The notes under the pieces: generated by a model
Told to the model about the DNA's origin: nothing
Databases searched by the model: none
What the model saw: the letters and a program-made list of their open reading frames with translations, nothing else
DNA from: JAMXLO01 sp963726125
GTDB lineage: Bacteria; Pseudomonadota; Alphaproteobacteria; Acetobacterales; Acetobacteraceae
Direction: 5' to 3'
DNA: 64,000 nucleotides
Assembly: GCA_963726125.1 (NCBI GenBank)
Contig: CAVSBG010000006.1
Span: forward strand, 682,001 to 746,000
Shown here: positions 8,810-16,793 of the stretch, in pieces
How the letters are laid out: each line of letters opens with the position of its first letter
Position numbering within the stretch: position 1 is the first letter of the stretch
Translations under genes and position numbers: made by a program

Positions 8810-9745
8810 TCACGTGCCGCTGGTCGGGGCCGCGAAGGATTTTTCGATGGTCCGCAACCGACTGAGCCCCATCAGCTCGTTCAGATCCCCGAATGGCACC
8901 AGCAGATCCGGACGATCGATCACCCGCTGTTCCTCGATGGACTGGCCGAACACGGCCAGTGCGTTCTTCATGCCCTGAATCGCGGCGGCGGTCAGCATGC
9001 GGGGATACGACACCGCCTTGACGCCCAGATCCTCGAGTTGGCGGGCCGACAGCAGCGGCGTGGTTGGGCGCTGGCGGATGCCGAACCCCATGTTGACTGT
9101 CAACGGCTTGGTGACGTTGCGCGCGACCGTGCCGATGTCCTCGGCGGTGAGCAGGGCGTCGGCGAACAGCAGATCTGCGCCGGCCTCCGCGTAGAGATTG
9201 AGCCGGCGAATCGCCTCACCCACACCGTAAATCGCAGTCGCGTCGGTGCGCGCCTTGATGACGAAATCGGGGTCGCGGCGCGCTTCCGAAGCGGCACGGA
9301 TCTTCTCCACGCCTTCCTCGGCGGAGATGACCTGTTTGCCTTCCATGTGGCCGCATCGTTTCGGCCACACCTGGTCCTCGATCAGCAGGCAGGCCAGCCC
9401 GGCACGTTCGAAGCCTTGCACGGTGAAGTAGACATTCAGTGCGTTGCCGTAACCGGTGTCGCCGTCGGCGGAGAGCGGGATGGAACTGATCGCGGCCAGG
9501 GCACCGGACGCGCGCAGGTTCTCCGCGTAGCCCATGATGCCGACATCGGCCCAACCAAGTGTGCTTTCGCTGAGCGCGGCGCCCGAGATTGCGGCGGTCG
9601 TATAGCCTGCCTGCTCGACCAGACGGAGACTGAAGCCGTCATAAACGCCTGGGGCGATCATGATGCCCGGACCGCCCAGCAGGTCCCGCATTCGGGCGCC
9701 CGGAGACCGCGTCCGGGCCAGCGCGGGCGGAGGGATCGGATCCAT
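8810..9745 (-). CDS. Isocitrate lyase / PEP mutase family carbon-carbon lyase
   Basis: TIM-barrel enzyme of the isocitrate lyase/PEP mutase superfamily, 311 residues, first gene of the operon. Mg-binding aspartates are seen in ADGDTGYG (about residue 93), and the lyase signature IEDQVWPKRCGH carries the catalytic cysteine (about 130). KRCGH is the form seen in isocitrate and methylisocitrate lyases, so true C-C cleavage is more likely than phosphomutase activity. The short length matches methylisocitrate lyase (PrpB) or oxaloacetate decarboxylase-like members rather than isocitrate lyase AceA. With the aconitase-like and MmgE/PrpD genes downstream, it would be the cleavage step giving succinate (or a homologue) and a 2-oxoacid. 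Exact substrate unknown. Confidence 0.87.
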   Translation of the reverse strand: MDPIPPPALARTRSPGARMRDLLGGPGIMIAPGVYDGFSLRLVEQAGYTTAAISGAALSESTLGWADVGIMGYAENLRASGALAAISSIPLSADGDTGYGNALNVYFTVQGFERAGLACLLIEDQVWPKRCGHMEGKQVISAEEGVEKIRAASEARRDPDFVIKARTDATAIYGVGEAIRRLNLYAEAGADLLFADALLTAEDIGTVARNVTKPLTVNMGFGIRQRPTTPLLSARQLEDLGVKAVSYPRMLTAAAIQGMKNALAVFGQSIEEQRVIDRPDLLVPFGDLNELMGLSRLRTIEKSFAAPTSGT

Positions 9746-9869
9746 CGTTTGCTTCCTGAGTTAACTGCACGGTAGCCACGCCAAGCAAAATGTGTCAACA
9801 GATTGGTCGAATGCATAGGAATCAGCGGACGAAAATGGGCATCAGCGTCCAGGATTGTCAACATATTGG
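9746..9869. promoter_or_regulatory. Divergent promoter region with two 14-bp direct repeats (candidate operator)
   Basis: Only 44 bases separate the operon start (9745) from the regulator start (9790), so both promoters must lie here or inside the regulator's 5' end. Two copies of TGTCAACAnATTGG occur at 9793-9806 and 9856-9869, differing at one position. They are 63 bases apart, six helical turns, on the same strand. They overlap the first codons of the annotated regulator. FCD-type GntR proteins bind short repeats near their own promoters, so autoregulatory operator sites are plausible; this is inference. Confidence 0.4.
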
Positions 9870-10554
9870 CGAAGAGACCGGCTCCGCGGACAGCGGCGAC
9901 ACACTGGCGGAGCAGGTCTACCGCCGGCTAAGCGCGGCCATTTTAGCCGGCGAACTCGCGCCCGGCGCGAAGATCAGCGAGCCCGCATTGGCCCGGCAAT
10001 ACGGGGTGAGCCGCGGCCCCCTGCGCGAGGCGCTGCATCGACTGCAGGAACGCAAGCTGATCACTCGATCCGCTCGGCAAGGACCGCGCGTCGTGCGACC
10101 GTCCGCGGCGGCACTGGCAGAGCTGTTCGTGGTGCGAGAGGCGCTGGAGGGGATGGCGGCCCGGCTGGTCGCCAGCCACGCGACGGACGCCGAGATCGCC
10201 CGACTGCGAGCGGCCGTCAACGACAATGCATCCGCGCTGCAAAGCAACGATGGTGCGTTGTTGGAAATCGATGACCTGCACGATCGGGACTTCCATTTCT
10301 CCATCGCGCAATATAGCCGCAACCCGATGCTGACGGAGTTGCTGTGCGCAGAACTCTACCCGTTGTTGCGGTTATACCGGGGGCCACCCGCTGGCGTGCG
10401 CCCGCGCGGCCGGCGTGCCGTGGTGGAACATGAGCGCGTGGTATCCGCAATCGAGGATCGTGATCCTGACCTGGCGGAAATCATGATGCGCCGGCATATC
10501 GCCGCTGCGCGCACGCGCCGGCAAGCGGCACTGGTTGCGACGCTGTCACGGTAG
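9790..10554 (+). CDS. GntR family transcriptional regulator, FadR/FCD subfamily
   Basis: DNA-binding regulator, 254 residues from the ATG at 9790. The winged helix begins near residue 40 (TLAEQVYRRLSAAILAGEL) with recognition helix region GVSRGPLREALHRLQ. The C-terminal FCD ligand domain keeps the metal-site pattern of one aspartate and three histidines (DRDFHFSI, VVEHERVV, MMRRHIAAA). FCD proteins bind small carboxylates, which fits control of the divergent tricarboxylate operon. The N-terminal extension before the winged helix is long and has no good ribosome site. ATGs at 9811 and 9835 are alternative starts. The two direct repeats encode the similar peptides CQQIG and CQHIG, suggesting part of this extension may be operator DNA rather than protein. 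Confidence 0.9.
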   Translation: MCQQIGRMHRNQRTKMGISVQDCQHIGEETGSADSGDTLAEQVYRRLSAAILAGELAPGAKISEPALARQYGVSRGPLREALHRLQERKLITRSARQGPRVVRPSAAALAELFVVREALEGMAARLVASHATDAEIARLRAAVNDNASALQSNDGALLEIDDLHDRDFHFSIAQYSRNPMLTELLCAELYPLLRLYRGPPAGVRPRGRRAVVEHERVVSAIEDRDPDLAEIMMRRHIAAARTRRQAALVATLSR

Positions 10555-11390
10555 CCTGGTTCGGCTTGCATGGGGCGCCCCACATTCAGACGCCGCGTAT
10601 CATCTCACTTTCCGAGCGCTACGCACCCTGCCGCCGGACGGCCGATGCCGCCCGGCCTCGCGGTTGCTGTAGCAGCCAAAGCGCCTCCAATTCCTCGTCG
10701 CGGCCACGCGAGGGGCAAACTGCGATGCAAGCATTCAACTGAATGCAGGAAAGATTGCACCGTTGCAGCGACGAACGCGCGCGCAAGATTGCAGCCATGC
10801 CCTAATATACCCGCACCAAATTGCGAACGATGCAGTCCCAGTCAGCAACCACTCGATGGAGATGACCGGGTCGAGCTACGGAGCCGAAATGTTCCAGGCG
10901 GCAGAATCGCCGTGAGCAACGAGCTATGGCACACGCGCCAGACCGAATTCATTGATACGAAATGACGACACAGGCATTGCGGGACATTGTGACGAACCTT
11001 GGAACCATTAAGGCATGCTTCGCCGCCTACTTGTTGACCAGCCGCGCGCCGCAAAAATTCAGAGCGAGCCCACGGCTCCGCCACCAAATCCCCCCACGCC
11101 AGCCTGCGCAACCGGGCCGCCCTGAACCCTCCGCCGCAACAGCCAAGTCTCCCCGGCGGGCTTCCTCTTGCGTTCGGACTTTGCTCCGAGGGCGTGGCGG
11201 GCCCCGTCGTCCGGCGTCGGCCAGCGCTTCTCACTCAGCCATCTGCACTCCCCCAGGCGATCACGCATGTGCTGACCGCGACCGCGGGTTCGCGACGCTC
11301 AGCGAGCGGCCGGCGTTTCCCAGGGACCGGAGACGGCGCACCGCGATGGTGGAGCGCGCATTCACGCTGATCTGCGCGCGGCCCTGACCG
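10555..11390. other. 836-bp stretch without a supported gene
   Basis: Open frames exist on both strands here (for example 10570-10965 and 10962-11387 plus, 10842-11234 minus), but they overlap each other, have low-complexity Arg/Pro/Ala composition and match no family I know. The segment 10700-10830 contains several TTGCA-type pentamers and an AT-richer patch (CCCTAATATACCC near 10800-10812) that could hold a promoter. I see no tRNA cloverleaf, clear terminator or insertion-sequence end. Confidence 0.4.
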
Positions 11391-11978
11391 GTGCCGGATG
11401 ATATGCGTCGGCGCGGGCTGGCACTGGAGTATGCCACGCTCGTCTGGAACGTCGTCGGTGTTGTCGTACTCGCGGTCGCAGCCTGGCGCTCCGGCTCCGT
11501 CGCACTTGCGGGCTTCGGGCTCGACAGCCTGATTGAGATCTTCGCGTCCGTCGTGGTGATCTGGCAGCTCACCGACATAGCGGCGGACCGCGAACGACGG
11601 GCAATGCGGCTGATCGGCGGCGCCTTCCTTCTCCTCGCGCTCTATGTGTTGCTGCAATCCGCAGTCGCCTGGCACGCCGGCACCCACGCGGCGCCTTCGA
11701 TCCCCGGCATGGTGTGGCTGCTCGCGACGATTGCGGCGATGCTATTGCTCGCCTATGGCAAACGGAGCGTCGGCCGCGCACTCGGCAACGTGGTTCTGCT
11801 CACGGAATCGAAGGTCACGTTGATCGACGCCGCACTGGCTGGCGCGATGCTGCTCGGCGTCGGCGCAAACACGCTGTTCGGCTGGTGGTGGGCAGATCCG
11901 CTCGCCGGCCTGGTCATTGTGGCTTACGGCATTCGGGAAGGACGCGCCGCGCTACGCCACGCAGCAGCGGGTCAGTGA
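11391..11978 (+). CDS. Cation diffusion facilitator-like membrane protein (transmembrane domain only)
   Basis: Integral membrane protein of 195 residues with about five or six hydrophobic helices, similar to the membrane domain of CDF cation efflux proteins. The helix motif SVALAGFGLDSLIEIFAS parallels the CDF metal-site helix with its conserved aspartate, and the later ADPLAGLVI matches the second conserved aspartate region. The usual cytoplasmic C-terminal domain is absent, as in some short CDF relatives, so this looks like a natural short form rather than a truncation. Start is either GTG 11391 or ATG 11403. Metal specificity cannot be judged. The 3' end overlaps the convergent small gene at 11972 by seven bases. 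Confidence 0.7.
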   Translation: MPDDMRRRGLALEYATLVWNVVGVVVLAVAAWRSGSVALAGFGLDSLIEIFASVVVIWQLTDIAADRERRAMRLIGGAFLLLALYVLLQSAVAWHAGTHAAPSIPGMVWLLATIAAMLLLAYGKRSVGRALGNVVLLTESKVTLIDAALAGAMLLGVGANTLFGWWWADPLAGLVIVAYGIREGRAALRHAAAGQ

Positions 11979-12211
11979 CAGGCGCAACCATCCGTCGGGC
12001 CGCGGTCGTCGCGCACCACGTGATGATCGATCCATTCGGCGACCAGGCGGCGCGCCTCGTTCATCGAGGCTTCCGGATGATGGATCCGATACAAGGTGGT
12101 GCATGCCTGGAATGCCGCCATGTCGTCCGATCCCAACTGGCGCAGGTCGCGGTAGGCTGTGATCACCGCGCGCTCGCAGCGACGGGCAATCAGGCTGGTA
12201 TCGTGACCCAT
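11972..12211 (-). CDS. Small hypothetical protein with cysteine/histidine tail
   Basis: A 79-residue protein starting at ATG 12211, with an AAGGAG ribosome site 11 bases upstream. The same frame extends further upstream but without a comparable ribosome site. It is mostly helical, and the end reads DGCACH, a possible metal-binding tail. It is convergent with the CDF-like gene and overlaps its last codons. I do not recognise the family. The good ribosome site and the compact frame are the evidence that it is real. Confidence 0.5.
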   Translation of the reverse strand: MGHDTSLIARRCERAVITAYRDLRQLGSDDMAAFQACTTLYRIHHPEASMNEARRLVAEWIDHHVVRDDRGPTDGCACH

Positions 12212-12386
12212 GGACCGGCGGGCTCCTTGTTGCGAATTATTCGCAATTGAAGTGGTAGAATACGTGCCTGACCCGTGATGGGCAATAGCTCGCAACGACA
12301 CGCCGTCGATTTGGCCGAGTGCTTGCCGGCAGGCCCGTGTCTCGGCAAACTCATGCGAAAGCGACGCATAATCGAGAGGGGACCGC

Positions 12387-12899
12387 ATGCAACTCCTGGC
12401 ATTGATCGGCGCGCTCGGAATCATTGTTGCCATCGTCGCAGCAGTGTTCTTCTTCGGCGGGTACTACAACATCGCTGCCACAGAGCAGGACAACGGCGCG
12501 GTTGCCTGGGCATTGATCCAGGTCCGCCAGGCCTCGATCGACCGCCACGCCACCGACACGCCATCGGGGTCGCTGGACAATCCGGCCACGGTCCAGGCAG
12601 GTGCGAAGGCCTTTGCGACACGAGGCTGCGTCAACTGCCATGGCGGTCCGGGAGCGCAATGGGCCAAGTTCTCCGAAGGTCTCAACCCCGGCCCTCCCGA
12701 TCTGAAGGACGTTGTCGGGGGACTGCAGCCGCGCGAGATCTTCTGGGTGGTGAAAAACGGCATACGCATGACCGGCATGCCGAGCTTTGCCGGCGCCGGA
12801 GTTCCCGACCCGGAAATCTGGTCGATGGTCGCGTTCCTGAAAAAGCTGCCGACGGTATCGGACGCCGACTTCAAGGCCTGGAGCGCATCGGCTCCGTGA
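12387..12899 (+). CDS. Membrane-anchored cytochrome c (class I)
   Basis: Monohaem c-type cytochrome of 170 residues. An N-terminal hydrophobic segment (about residues 3-25) with no obvious cleavage site probably anchors it to the periplasmic face of the membrane. The haem attachment motif CVNCH lies near residue 81, and the likely axial methionine is in MTGMPSF near residue 130. The ribosome site AGGGGA precedes the ATG. The rest of the fold ends with the family helix PEIWSMVAFLKKLP. It is not beside an oxidase or dehydrogenase here, so its electron partner is unknown. The next gene, glutathione reductase, is only 81 bases downstream and could be co-transcribed. Confidence 0.88.
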   Translation: MQLLALIGALGIIVAIVAAVFFFGGYYNIAATEQDNGAVAWALIQVRQASIDRHATDTPSGSLDNPATVQAGAKAFATRGCVNCHGGPGAQWAKFSEGLNPGPPDLKDVVGGLQPREIFWVVKNGIRMTGMPSFAGAGVPDPEIWSMVAFLKKLPTVSDADFKAWSASAP

Positions 12900-12950
12900 C
12901 CCTGGCAAGATCCGGACCCACTGCACATATCGAACGTTGAACCAGAGCCT

Positions 12951-12976
12951 CAACCCAAAGGCACAACCCAAAGGCA
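12951..12976 (+). repeat. 13-bp tandem duplication carrying the gor ribosome site
   Basis: The 13-mer CAACCCAAAGGCA occurs twice in perfect tandem (12951-12963 and 12964-12976) directly before the glutathione reductase ATG at 12981. The second copy places AAAGG six bases from the start codon; the first places it 19 bases away. This looks like a replication-slippage duplication. Confidence 0.8.
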
Positions 12977-12980
12977 CAAC

Positions 12981-14348
12981 ATGGACTTCGACCTGTTCGT
13001 CATTGGTGGCGGTTCCGCAGGCGTGCGGTGCGCGCGCATCGCCGCGGGACATGGTGCGCGCGTCGGCATTGCCGAGGAGCGCTTCTGGGGCGGCACCTGC
13101 GTCAATGTCGGCTGCGTACCGAAAAAGCTGTTGGTGCAGGCCGGCGAATATGGCGCATGGGCCGACGATGCCGCGGGCTTCGGCTGGACCATCAAGAAGG
13201 GACCGCACGACTGGGCAAAGCTGATCGCCGCGAAGGACCGCGAGATCGGTCGGCTCAACGCCATCTACAAGCGGCTGCTCGACAATGCCGGCGCCTCGAT
13301 CTTTGAATCACGTGCGACGTTCGTGGATGCGCACACGCTCGATGTCGGCGGCAAACAAGTCACCGCGGAACGTATCGTCATCGCCACCGGCGGGCACCCG
13401 GTAAGTCCTGCAATCCCCGGCGCCGAACTAGGGATCATTTCCGACGCTGCGTTCTATCTACCGCACATGCCAAAGCGCGTGGCGATCGTCGGCTCCGGCT
13501 ACATAGCGGTGGAGTTTGCCGGCATCTTCGCCGGACTTGGCGCACACGTGGACCTGATCTATCGCCAGCCGCTGCCGCTCCGCGGCTTTGATCTCGATCT
13601 CCGCGAATCTCTGGCGGAAGCGCTCGGCGCCCAGGGCATTTCGCTGCACCCCGGTTGTATTCCGACGAAGCTGGAGGCTGACGGCGACGAACGCGTGCTC
13701 AGCTACGGCGACGGACAAACATTGCGCACCGATCTGGTGTTCTTCGCGACCGGCCGCGCCCCGGCAACAAACAACCTCGGCCTCGAAACGGCCGGCGTGA
13801 ACACGAACAAGGATGGCGCGGTGCTGGTCGATCACAACCTGCGCACCTCACAACACCACATCTACGCCATGGGCGACGTCACCGATCGGCTGAACCTGAC
13901 CCCGGTCGCCACCGCCGAGGGCCACGCGCTTGCCGACACACTATTTGGCAAGAACCCACGGGCCATCTCACTGCGCAATGTGCCAACAGCGGTGTTCTCG
14001 ACCCCGCCAATCGGGACATGCGGCCTCACCGAGGAAGAGGCCGCTGAACATGGGCCTGTCGACGTCTATGTCAGCAAGTTCACGCCAATGCGCCACACGC
14101 TAACGGGCCGTGTGCGCAAGACCATGTTGAAACTGATCGTGGATCAGGCGAGCCAGAAAGTAGTCGGCGCCCACATGCTCGGCGAGGACGCGCCCGAAAT
14201 CATGCAAGGCCTGGCAATTGCCATCGTGATGGGCGCGACAAAAGCTGATTTCGATCGCACCATCGGCATCCATCCGACAGCGGCCGAGGAATTCGTCACA
14301 CTACGGACGCGCACCCGCGTGACAGGAGTGGCGAAGGCAGCGGAATAG
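12981..14348 (+). CDS. gor: Glutathione-disulfide reductase
   Basis: FAD-dependent cytosolic enzyme that reduces oxidised glutathione with NADPH, 455 residues, full length. FAD motif GGGSAGVRCARIAA at residues 9-22; redox-active disulfide in GGTCVNVGCVPKK (about residues 37-49). The NADPH domain has GSGYIAVEFAG and arginines in YRQPLPLRGFD that are typical of NADPH rather than NADH use. The second FAD region is YAMGDV, and the C-terminal catalytic pair is in HPTAAEE. The histidine of that last motif comes from the neighbouring subunit in the known homodimer. It probably serves general thiol redox balance. Confidence 0.95.
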   Translation: MDFDLFVIGGGSAGVRCARIAAGHGARVGIAEERFWGGTCVNVGCVPKKLLVQAGEYGAWADDAAGFGWTIKKGPHDWAKLIAAKDREIGRLNAIYKRLLDNAGASIFESRATFVDAHTLDVGGKQVTAERIVIATGGHPVSPAIPGAELGIISDAAFYLPHMPKRVAIVGSGYIAVEFAGIFAGLGAHVDLIYRQPLPLRGFDLDLRESLAEALGAQGISLHPGCIPTKLEADGDERVLSYGDGQTLRTDLVFFATGRAPATNNLGLETAGVNTNKDGAVLVDHNLRTSQHHIYAMGDVTDRLNLTPVATAEGHALADTLFGKNPRAISLRNVPTAVFSTPPIGTCGLTEEEAAEHGPVDVYVSKFTPMRHTLTGRVRKTMLKLIVDQASQKVVGAHMLGEDAPEIMQGLAIAIVMGATKADFDRTIGIHPTAAEEFVTLRTRTRVTGVAKAAE

Positions 14349-14357
14349 CGTATCCTG

Positions 14358-14380
14358 CCTCGGTAAATAAGTTACCGAGG
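14358..14380 (+). promoter_or_regulatory. Perfect 9-bp hairpin overlapping the next gene's ribosome site
   Basis: CCTCGGTAA (14358-14366) and TTACCGAGG (14372-14380) form a perfect stem with a 5-base loop, ten bases after the gor stop. The 3' arm contains the GAGG that, with the following A residues, forms the ribosome site of the gene starting at 14389. The hairpin could mask that site, or be a short gor terminator, though no T-run follows. Confidence 0.55.
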
Positions 14381-14388
14381 AAACGACA

Positions 14389-15969
14389 ATGAAGAGACGG
14401 GCTTTCATAGCCGCCGCAGCGGCAACCGCGGCATTGCCGCTCGCGCGACCCGCCATTGGCGCCAATACAAAGACGTTGATCTTCGTGCCGCAGGCCAATC
14501 TGACCAGCCTCGATCCCGTTTGGACCACCGCCACGGTCACCCGCAACTTCGCGCTGATGGTCTACGAGACCTTGTATGGCCGCGATCAGGCGTTCAACCC
14601 GCAGCCGCTGATGGTTGAAGGCCACACCATCGACGATGACGGCAAGCGCTGGACCATGAAGCTGCGCGAGGGCCTGCTGTTCCACGACGGAACCCCCGTG
14701 CTGGCGCGAGATTGCATCGCGTCCCTGCAACGCTGGCTGAAACGCGACGCCGTCAGCGTCACGATCAACGCGCGCGTCGACGCGATCGAGGCGCCCGACG
14801 ATCGCACGCTGGTCTGGCGGTTGAAAAAGCCGTTCCCGCTATTGGCACATTTCCTGTCGAAGGTGCAGCCGCAGCCGGTGATTGTGCCGGAACGTCTGGC
14901 CGCCACCGATCCGTTCAAGCAACTGACCGAGATCGTAGGATGCGGGCCGTTCCGTTACCTGCCGGACGAGTTCGTGTCCGGCAGCCACGCCGCATTCGCG
15001 CGTTTCGACAAGTATGTGCCGCGCCAGGAGCCCGCATCGTACAATGCCGGCGGGCACAAAGTGCTACTGGATCGGGTGGAGTGGCGGATCATTCCCGACA
15101 CAGCAACTGCAACGAATGCGATGATCGCCGGCGAGGTGGATTGGCTCGAACTACCGTCGCCCGACATCATCCCCATGCTGAAGCGCGCCTCGGGCGTGAA
15201 CACGGGCCTGCTGGATATCTACGGTACCGTGGCGATCCTGCGTCCCAACAGCCTGACCGTGCCGACCAACAATGTTGGCGTGCGCAAGGCGATGATGGCG
15301 GCGGTCGATCCGCGCGAAGCAATGATCGCGGCGATGGGTGAAGACGAGTCCGGTTGGCGCGCCCCGATGGGCTTCTTCCTGCCCGGTGTGGCGGCCGCCA
15401 ACGATGCTGGCATGGAATTCCGCCACAAGCGTTGGACTACCGATGAAGTAAAGGCGATGCTCGACAAGGCCGGCTATGGCGGCGAGCGCATCGCGCTGCT
15501 GCATCCCACCGATCAGGTCATCTACAACGCGTTCATCACCGTGGCGGCCGATGCGTTCCGCAAGGTCGGGCTCAACATCGACGAGCAGATGGTGGATTGG
15601 GGCACCGTGGTGCAGCGCCGCACCAGCAAGGAGACCACCGACAAAGGTGGCTGGTCGATCTTCCCCGCCGGCGCGCCGGGGCCGGAATATGTCGATCCGA
15701 TGCTGGCGAATACGCTCCGCAGCAACGGCGCGAAGGCGTGGTTTGGTTGGCCGGATGACCCGAAACTGGAAGCAGCGTACGAGGCATGGATCGATGCGCC
15801 GAACGACACGGAACGCCACAAACAGGAAGTCGCATTCCAAGCGGCGGCGTTCGACTACGTGCCGACGATACCGCTCGGCCAGTACCTGCCTCAGGCAGCA
15901 TGGCGATCGAATGTCACAGGACTGCTGAAGGGCTCCGCACCGGTATTCTGGGGCGTGGACAAAGGCTGA
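14389..15969 (+). CDS. ABC transporter substrate-binding protein, SBP_bac_5 (peptide-type)
   Basis: Periplasmic binding protein of family 5 (oligopeptide/dipeptide/nickel type), 526 residues. The N-terminus MKRRAFIAAAAATAALPLARPA is a signal peptide with two arginines, possibly twin-arginine. The mature protein has the family landmarks SLDPVWTTATVTRNF, WTMKLREGLLFHDGTPV (about residues 87-103) and VGCGPFRY (about 184-191). No permease or ATPase genes accompany it, so it is an orphan that must use a transporter encoded elsewhere or act in sensing. Ligand unknown; peptides, opines or sugars are all possible in this family. A G/C-rich inverted repeat follows the stop. Confidence 0.9.
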   Translation: MKRRAFIAAAAATAALPLARPAIGANTKTLIFVPQANLTSLDPVWTTATVTRNFALMVYETLYGRDQAFNPQPLMVEGHTIDDDGKRWTMKLREGLLFHDGTPVLARDCIASLQRWLKRDAVSVTINARVDAIEAPDDRTLVWRLKKPFPLLAHFLSKVQPQPVIVPERLAATDPFKQLTEIVGCGPFRYLPDEFVSGSHAAFARFDKYVPRQEPASYNAGGHKVLLDRVEWRIIPDTATATNAMIAGEVDWLELPSPDIIPMLKRASGVNTGLLDIYGTVAILRPNSLTVPTNNVGVRKAMMAAVDPREAMIAAMGEDESGWRAPMGFFLPGVAAANDAGMEFRHKRWTTDEVKAMLDKAGYGGERIALLHPTDQVIYNAFITVAADAFRKVGLNIDEQMVDWGTVVQRRTSKETTDKGGWSIFPAGAPGPEYVDPMLANTLRSNGAKAWFGWPDDPKLEAAYEAWIDAPNDTERHKQEVAFQAAAFDYVPTIPLGQYLPQAAWRSNVTGLLKGSAPVFWGVDKG

Positions 15970-15994
15970 GGTGGCGAAAGGCTGCCACCAAATA

Positions 15995-16053
15995 GGGGCT
16001 CCCCCTCCCCTGCGGGCCCCTTGCGGGAGGGGGTTAGGGGGAGGGGGAGCCCC
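15995..16053. repeat. C/G-rich palindromic intergenic repeat, copy 1
   Basis: A perfect 16-base inverted repeat: GGGGCTCCCCCTCCCC at 15995-16010 pairs with 16038-16053. Between the arms is the core TTGCGGGAGGGGG shared with copies near 39500, 58365 and, less exactly, 24400 and 61690. It sits between convergent genes and may act as a bidirectional terminator. Confidence 0.75.
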
Positions 16054-16060
16054 GGCTCCG

Positions 16061-16363
16061 TCACACGCGCCGCAAGAAACACCGATCCTCCACCAGAATG
16101 CACTTCGTCCGCATCGCATGCTCGAAGTTCTCGCGCGCCTCGGGATCGGCCCGCAGCGCATCGCGATAGCGCTCATACGCCGCCAGGCTATCGAACTCGA
16201 TCAACGCCAGTGCAAAGTTGTTGGCGCCTTCCTTCGGGAGGAAGTACCCCACCAACGCACCGCCGCATCGTGCGATGATCGGCGGCCATGTCGTCGCGTA
16301 ACGCTCGAAGTCCGCGATGCGATGCGGGTCGAGCGTATACCGGATGCAGCAGGTGATCATCAC
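16061..16363 (-). CDS. NIPSNAP family protein
   Basis: A 100-residue ferredoxin-like alpha/beta protein of the NIPSNAP/dimeric alpha-beta barrel group. Landmarks are the N-terminal strand MITCCIRYTLDP, the helix RIADFERYATTWPPIIARCG, the strand GALVGYFLPKEG and the helix LAAYERYRDALRADPEA. Proteins of this type form dimers and often lack a known catalytic role. It lies 6 bases downstream of another dimeric-barrel protein on the same strand, so the two are probably one operon. Function unknown beyond fold. Confidence 0.8.
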   Translation of the reverse strand: MMITCCIRYTLDPHRIADFERYATTWPPIIARCGGALVGYFLPKEGANNFALALIEFDSLAAYERYRDALRADPEARENFEHAMRTKCILVEDRCFLRRV

Positions 16364-16369
16364 GGCACC

Positions 16370-16678
16370 TCACAGCATGCGGTACTGAGTGCGCTCGCGC
16401 TTATTGAGCCGCGGCACGCCTTCCCCGACGATCAACGCCTTGAAGTGCGGCGTCTGCTGATGCGCTTCGAACGCCGCTTCATCCTCGAACAGTTCGTAGA
16501 ACAGAAACTGCGCAGGGTTGCTCACGGCGCGATGCACCAGGAACATCTTGGTGCCCGGTTCCTGCCGCGCCTGAGGCGCGAAACGCGCGAGGATATCGGC
16601 CACCGTATCGGCCTCGCCTTCGCGGGCTTCCCAAATAGCGGTGACGGCGAGGCCGCCGGTGATCTGCTGGGTCTGCAT
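16370..16678 (-). CDS. Antibiotic biosynthesis monooxygenase (ABM) domain protein
   Basis: A 102-residue dimeric alpha/beta-barrel protein of the ABM/YgiN type, which includes quinol monooxygenases and haem-degrading enzymes. The start at ATG 16678 has a clear AGGAGG ribosome site; the frame upstream lacks one. Family landmarks are AVTAIWEAREGEADTVADIL, QEPGTKMFLVHRAV and FLFYELFEDEAAFEAHQQT. No cofactor-binding residues can be assigned. Operonic with the NIPSNAP gene downstream. Substrate unknown. Confidence 0.82.
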   Translation of the reverse strand: MQTQQITGGLAVTAIWEAREGEADTVADILARFAPQARQEPGTKMFLVHRAVSNPAQFLFYELFEDEAAFEAHQQTPHFKALIVGEGVPRLNKRERTQYRML

Positions 16679-16793
16679 GTCGTCCTCCTGTTGAACACGC
16701 AGAGGACGTAGGCGCATTCGAGCACCGGATCAGCACGGATTGCTTCGGTGGTCGGCGAAGTGTCTCTTTTCACCAGCCGCGATGGCGAAGAGA

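Noticed and set aside
10842..11387. Overlapping frames of 130-141 codons on both strands in the gap after gntR
   Set aside because: Mutually overlapping, low-complexity and lacking ribosome sites; kept only as an unassigned region.
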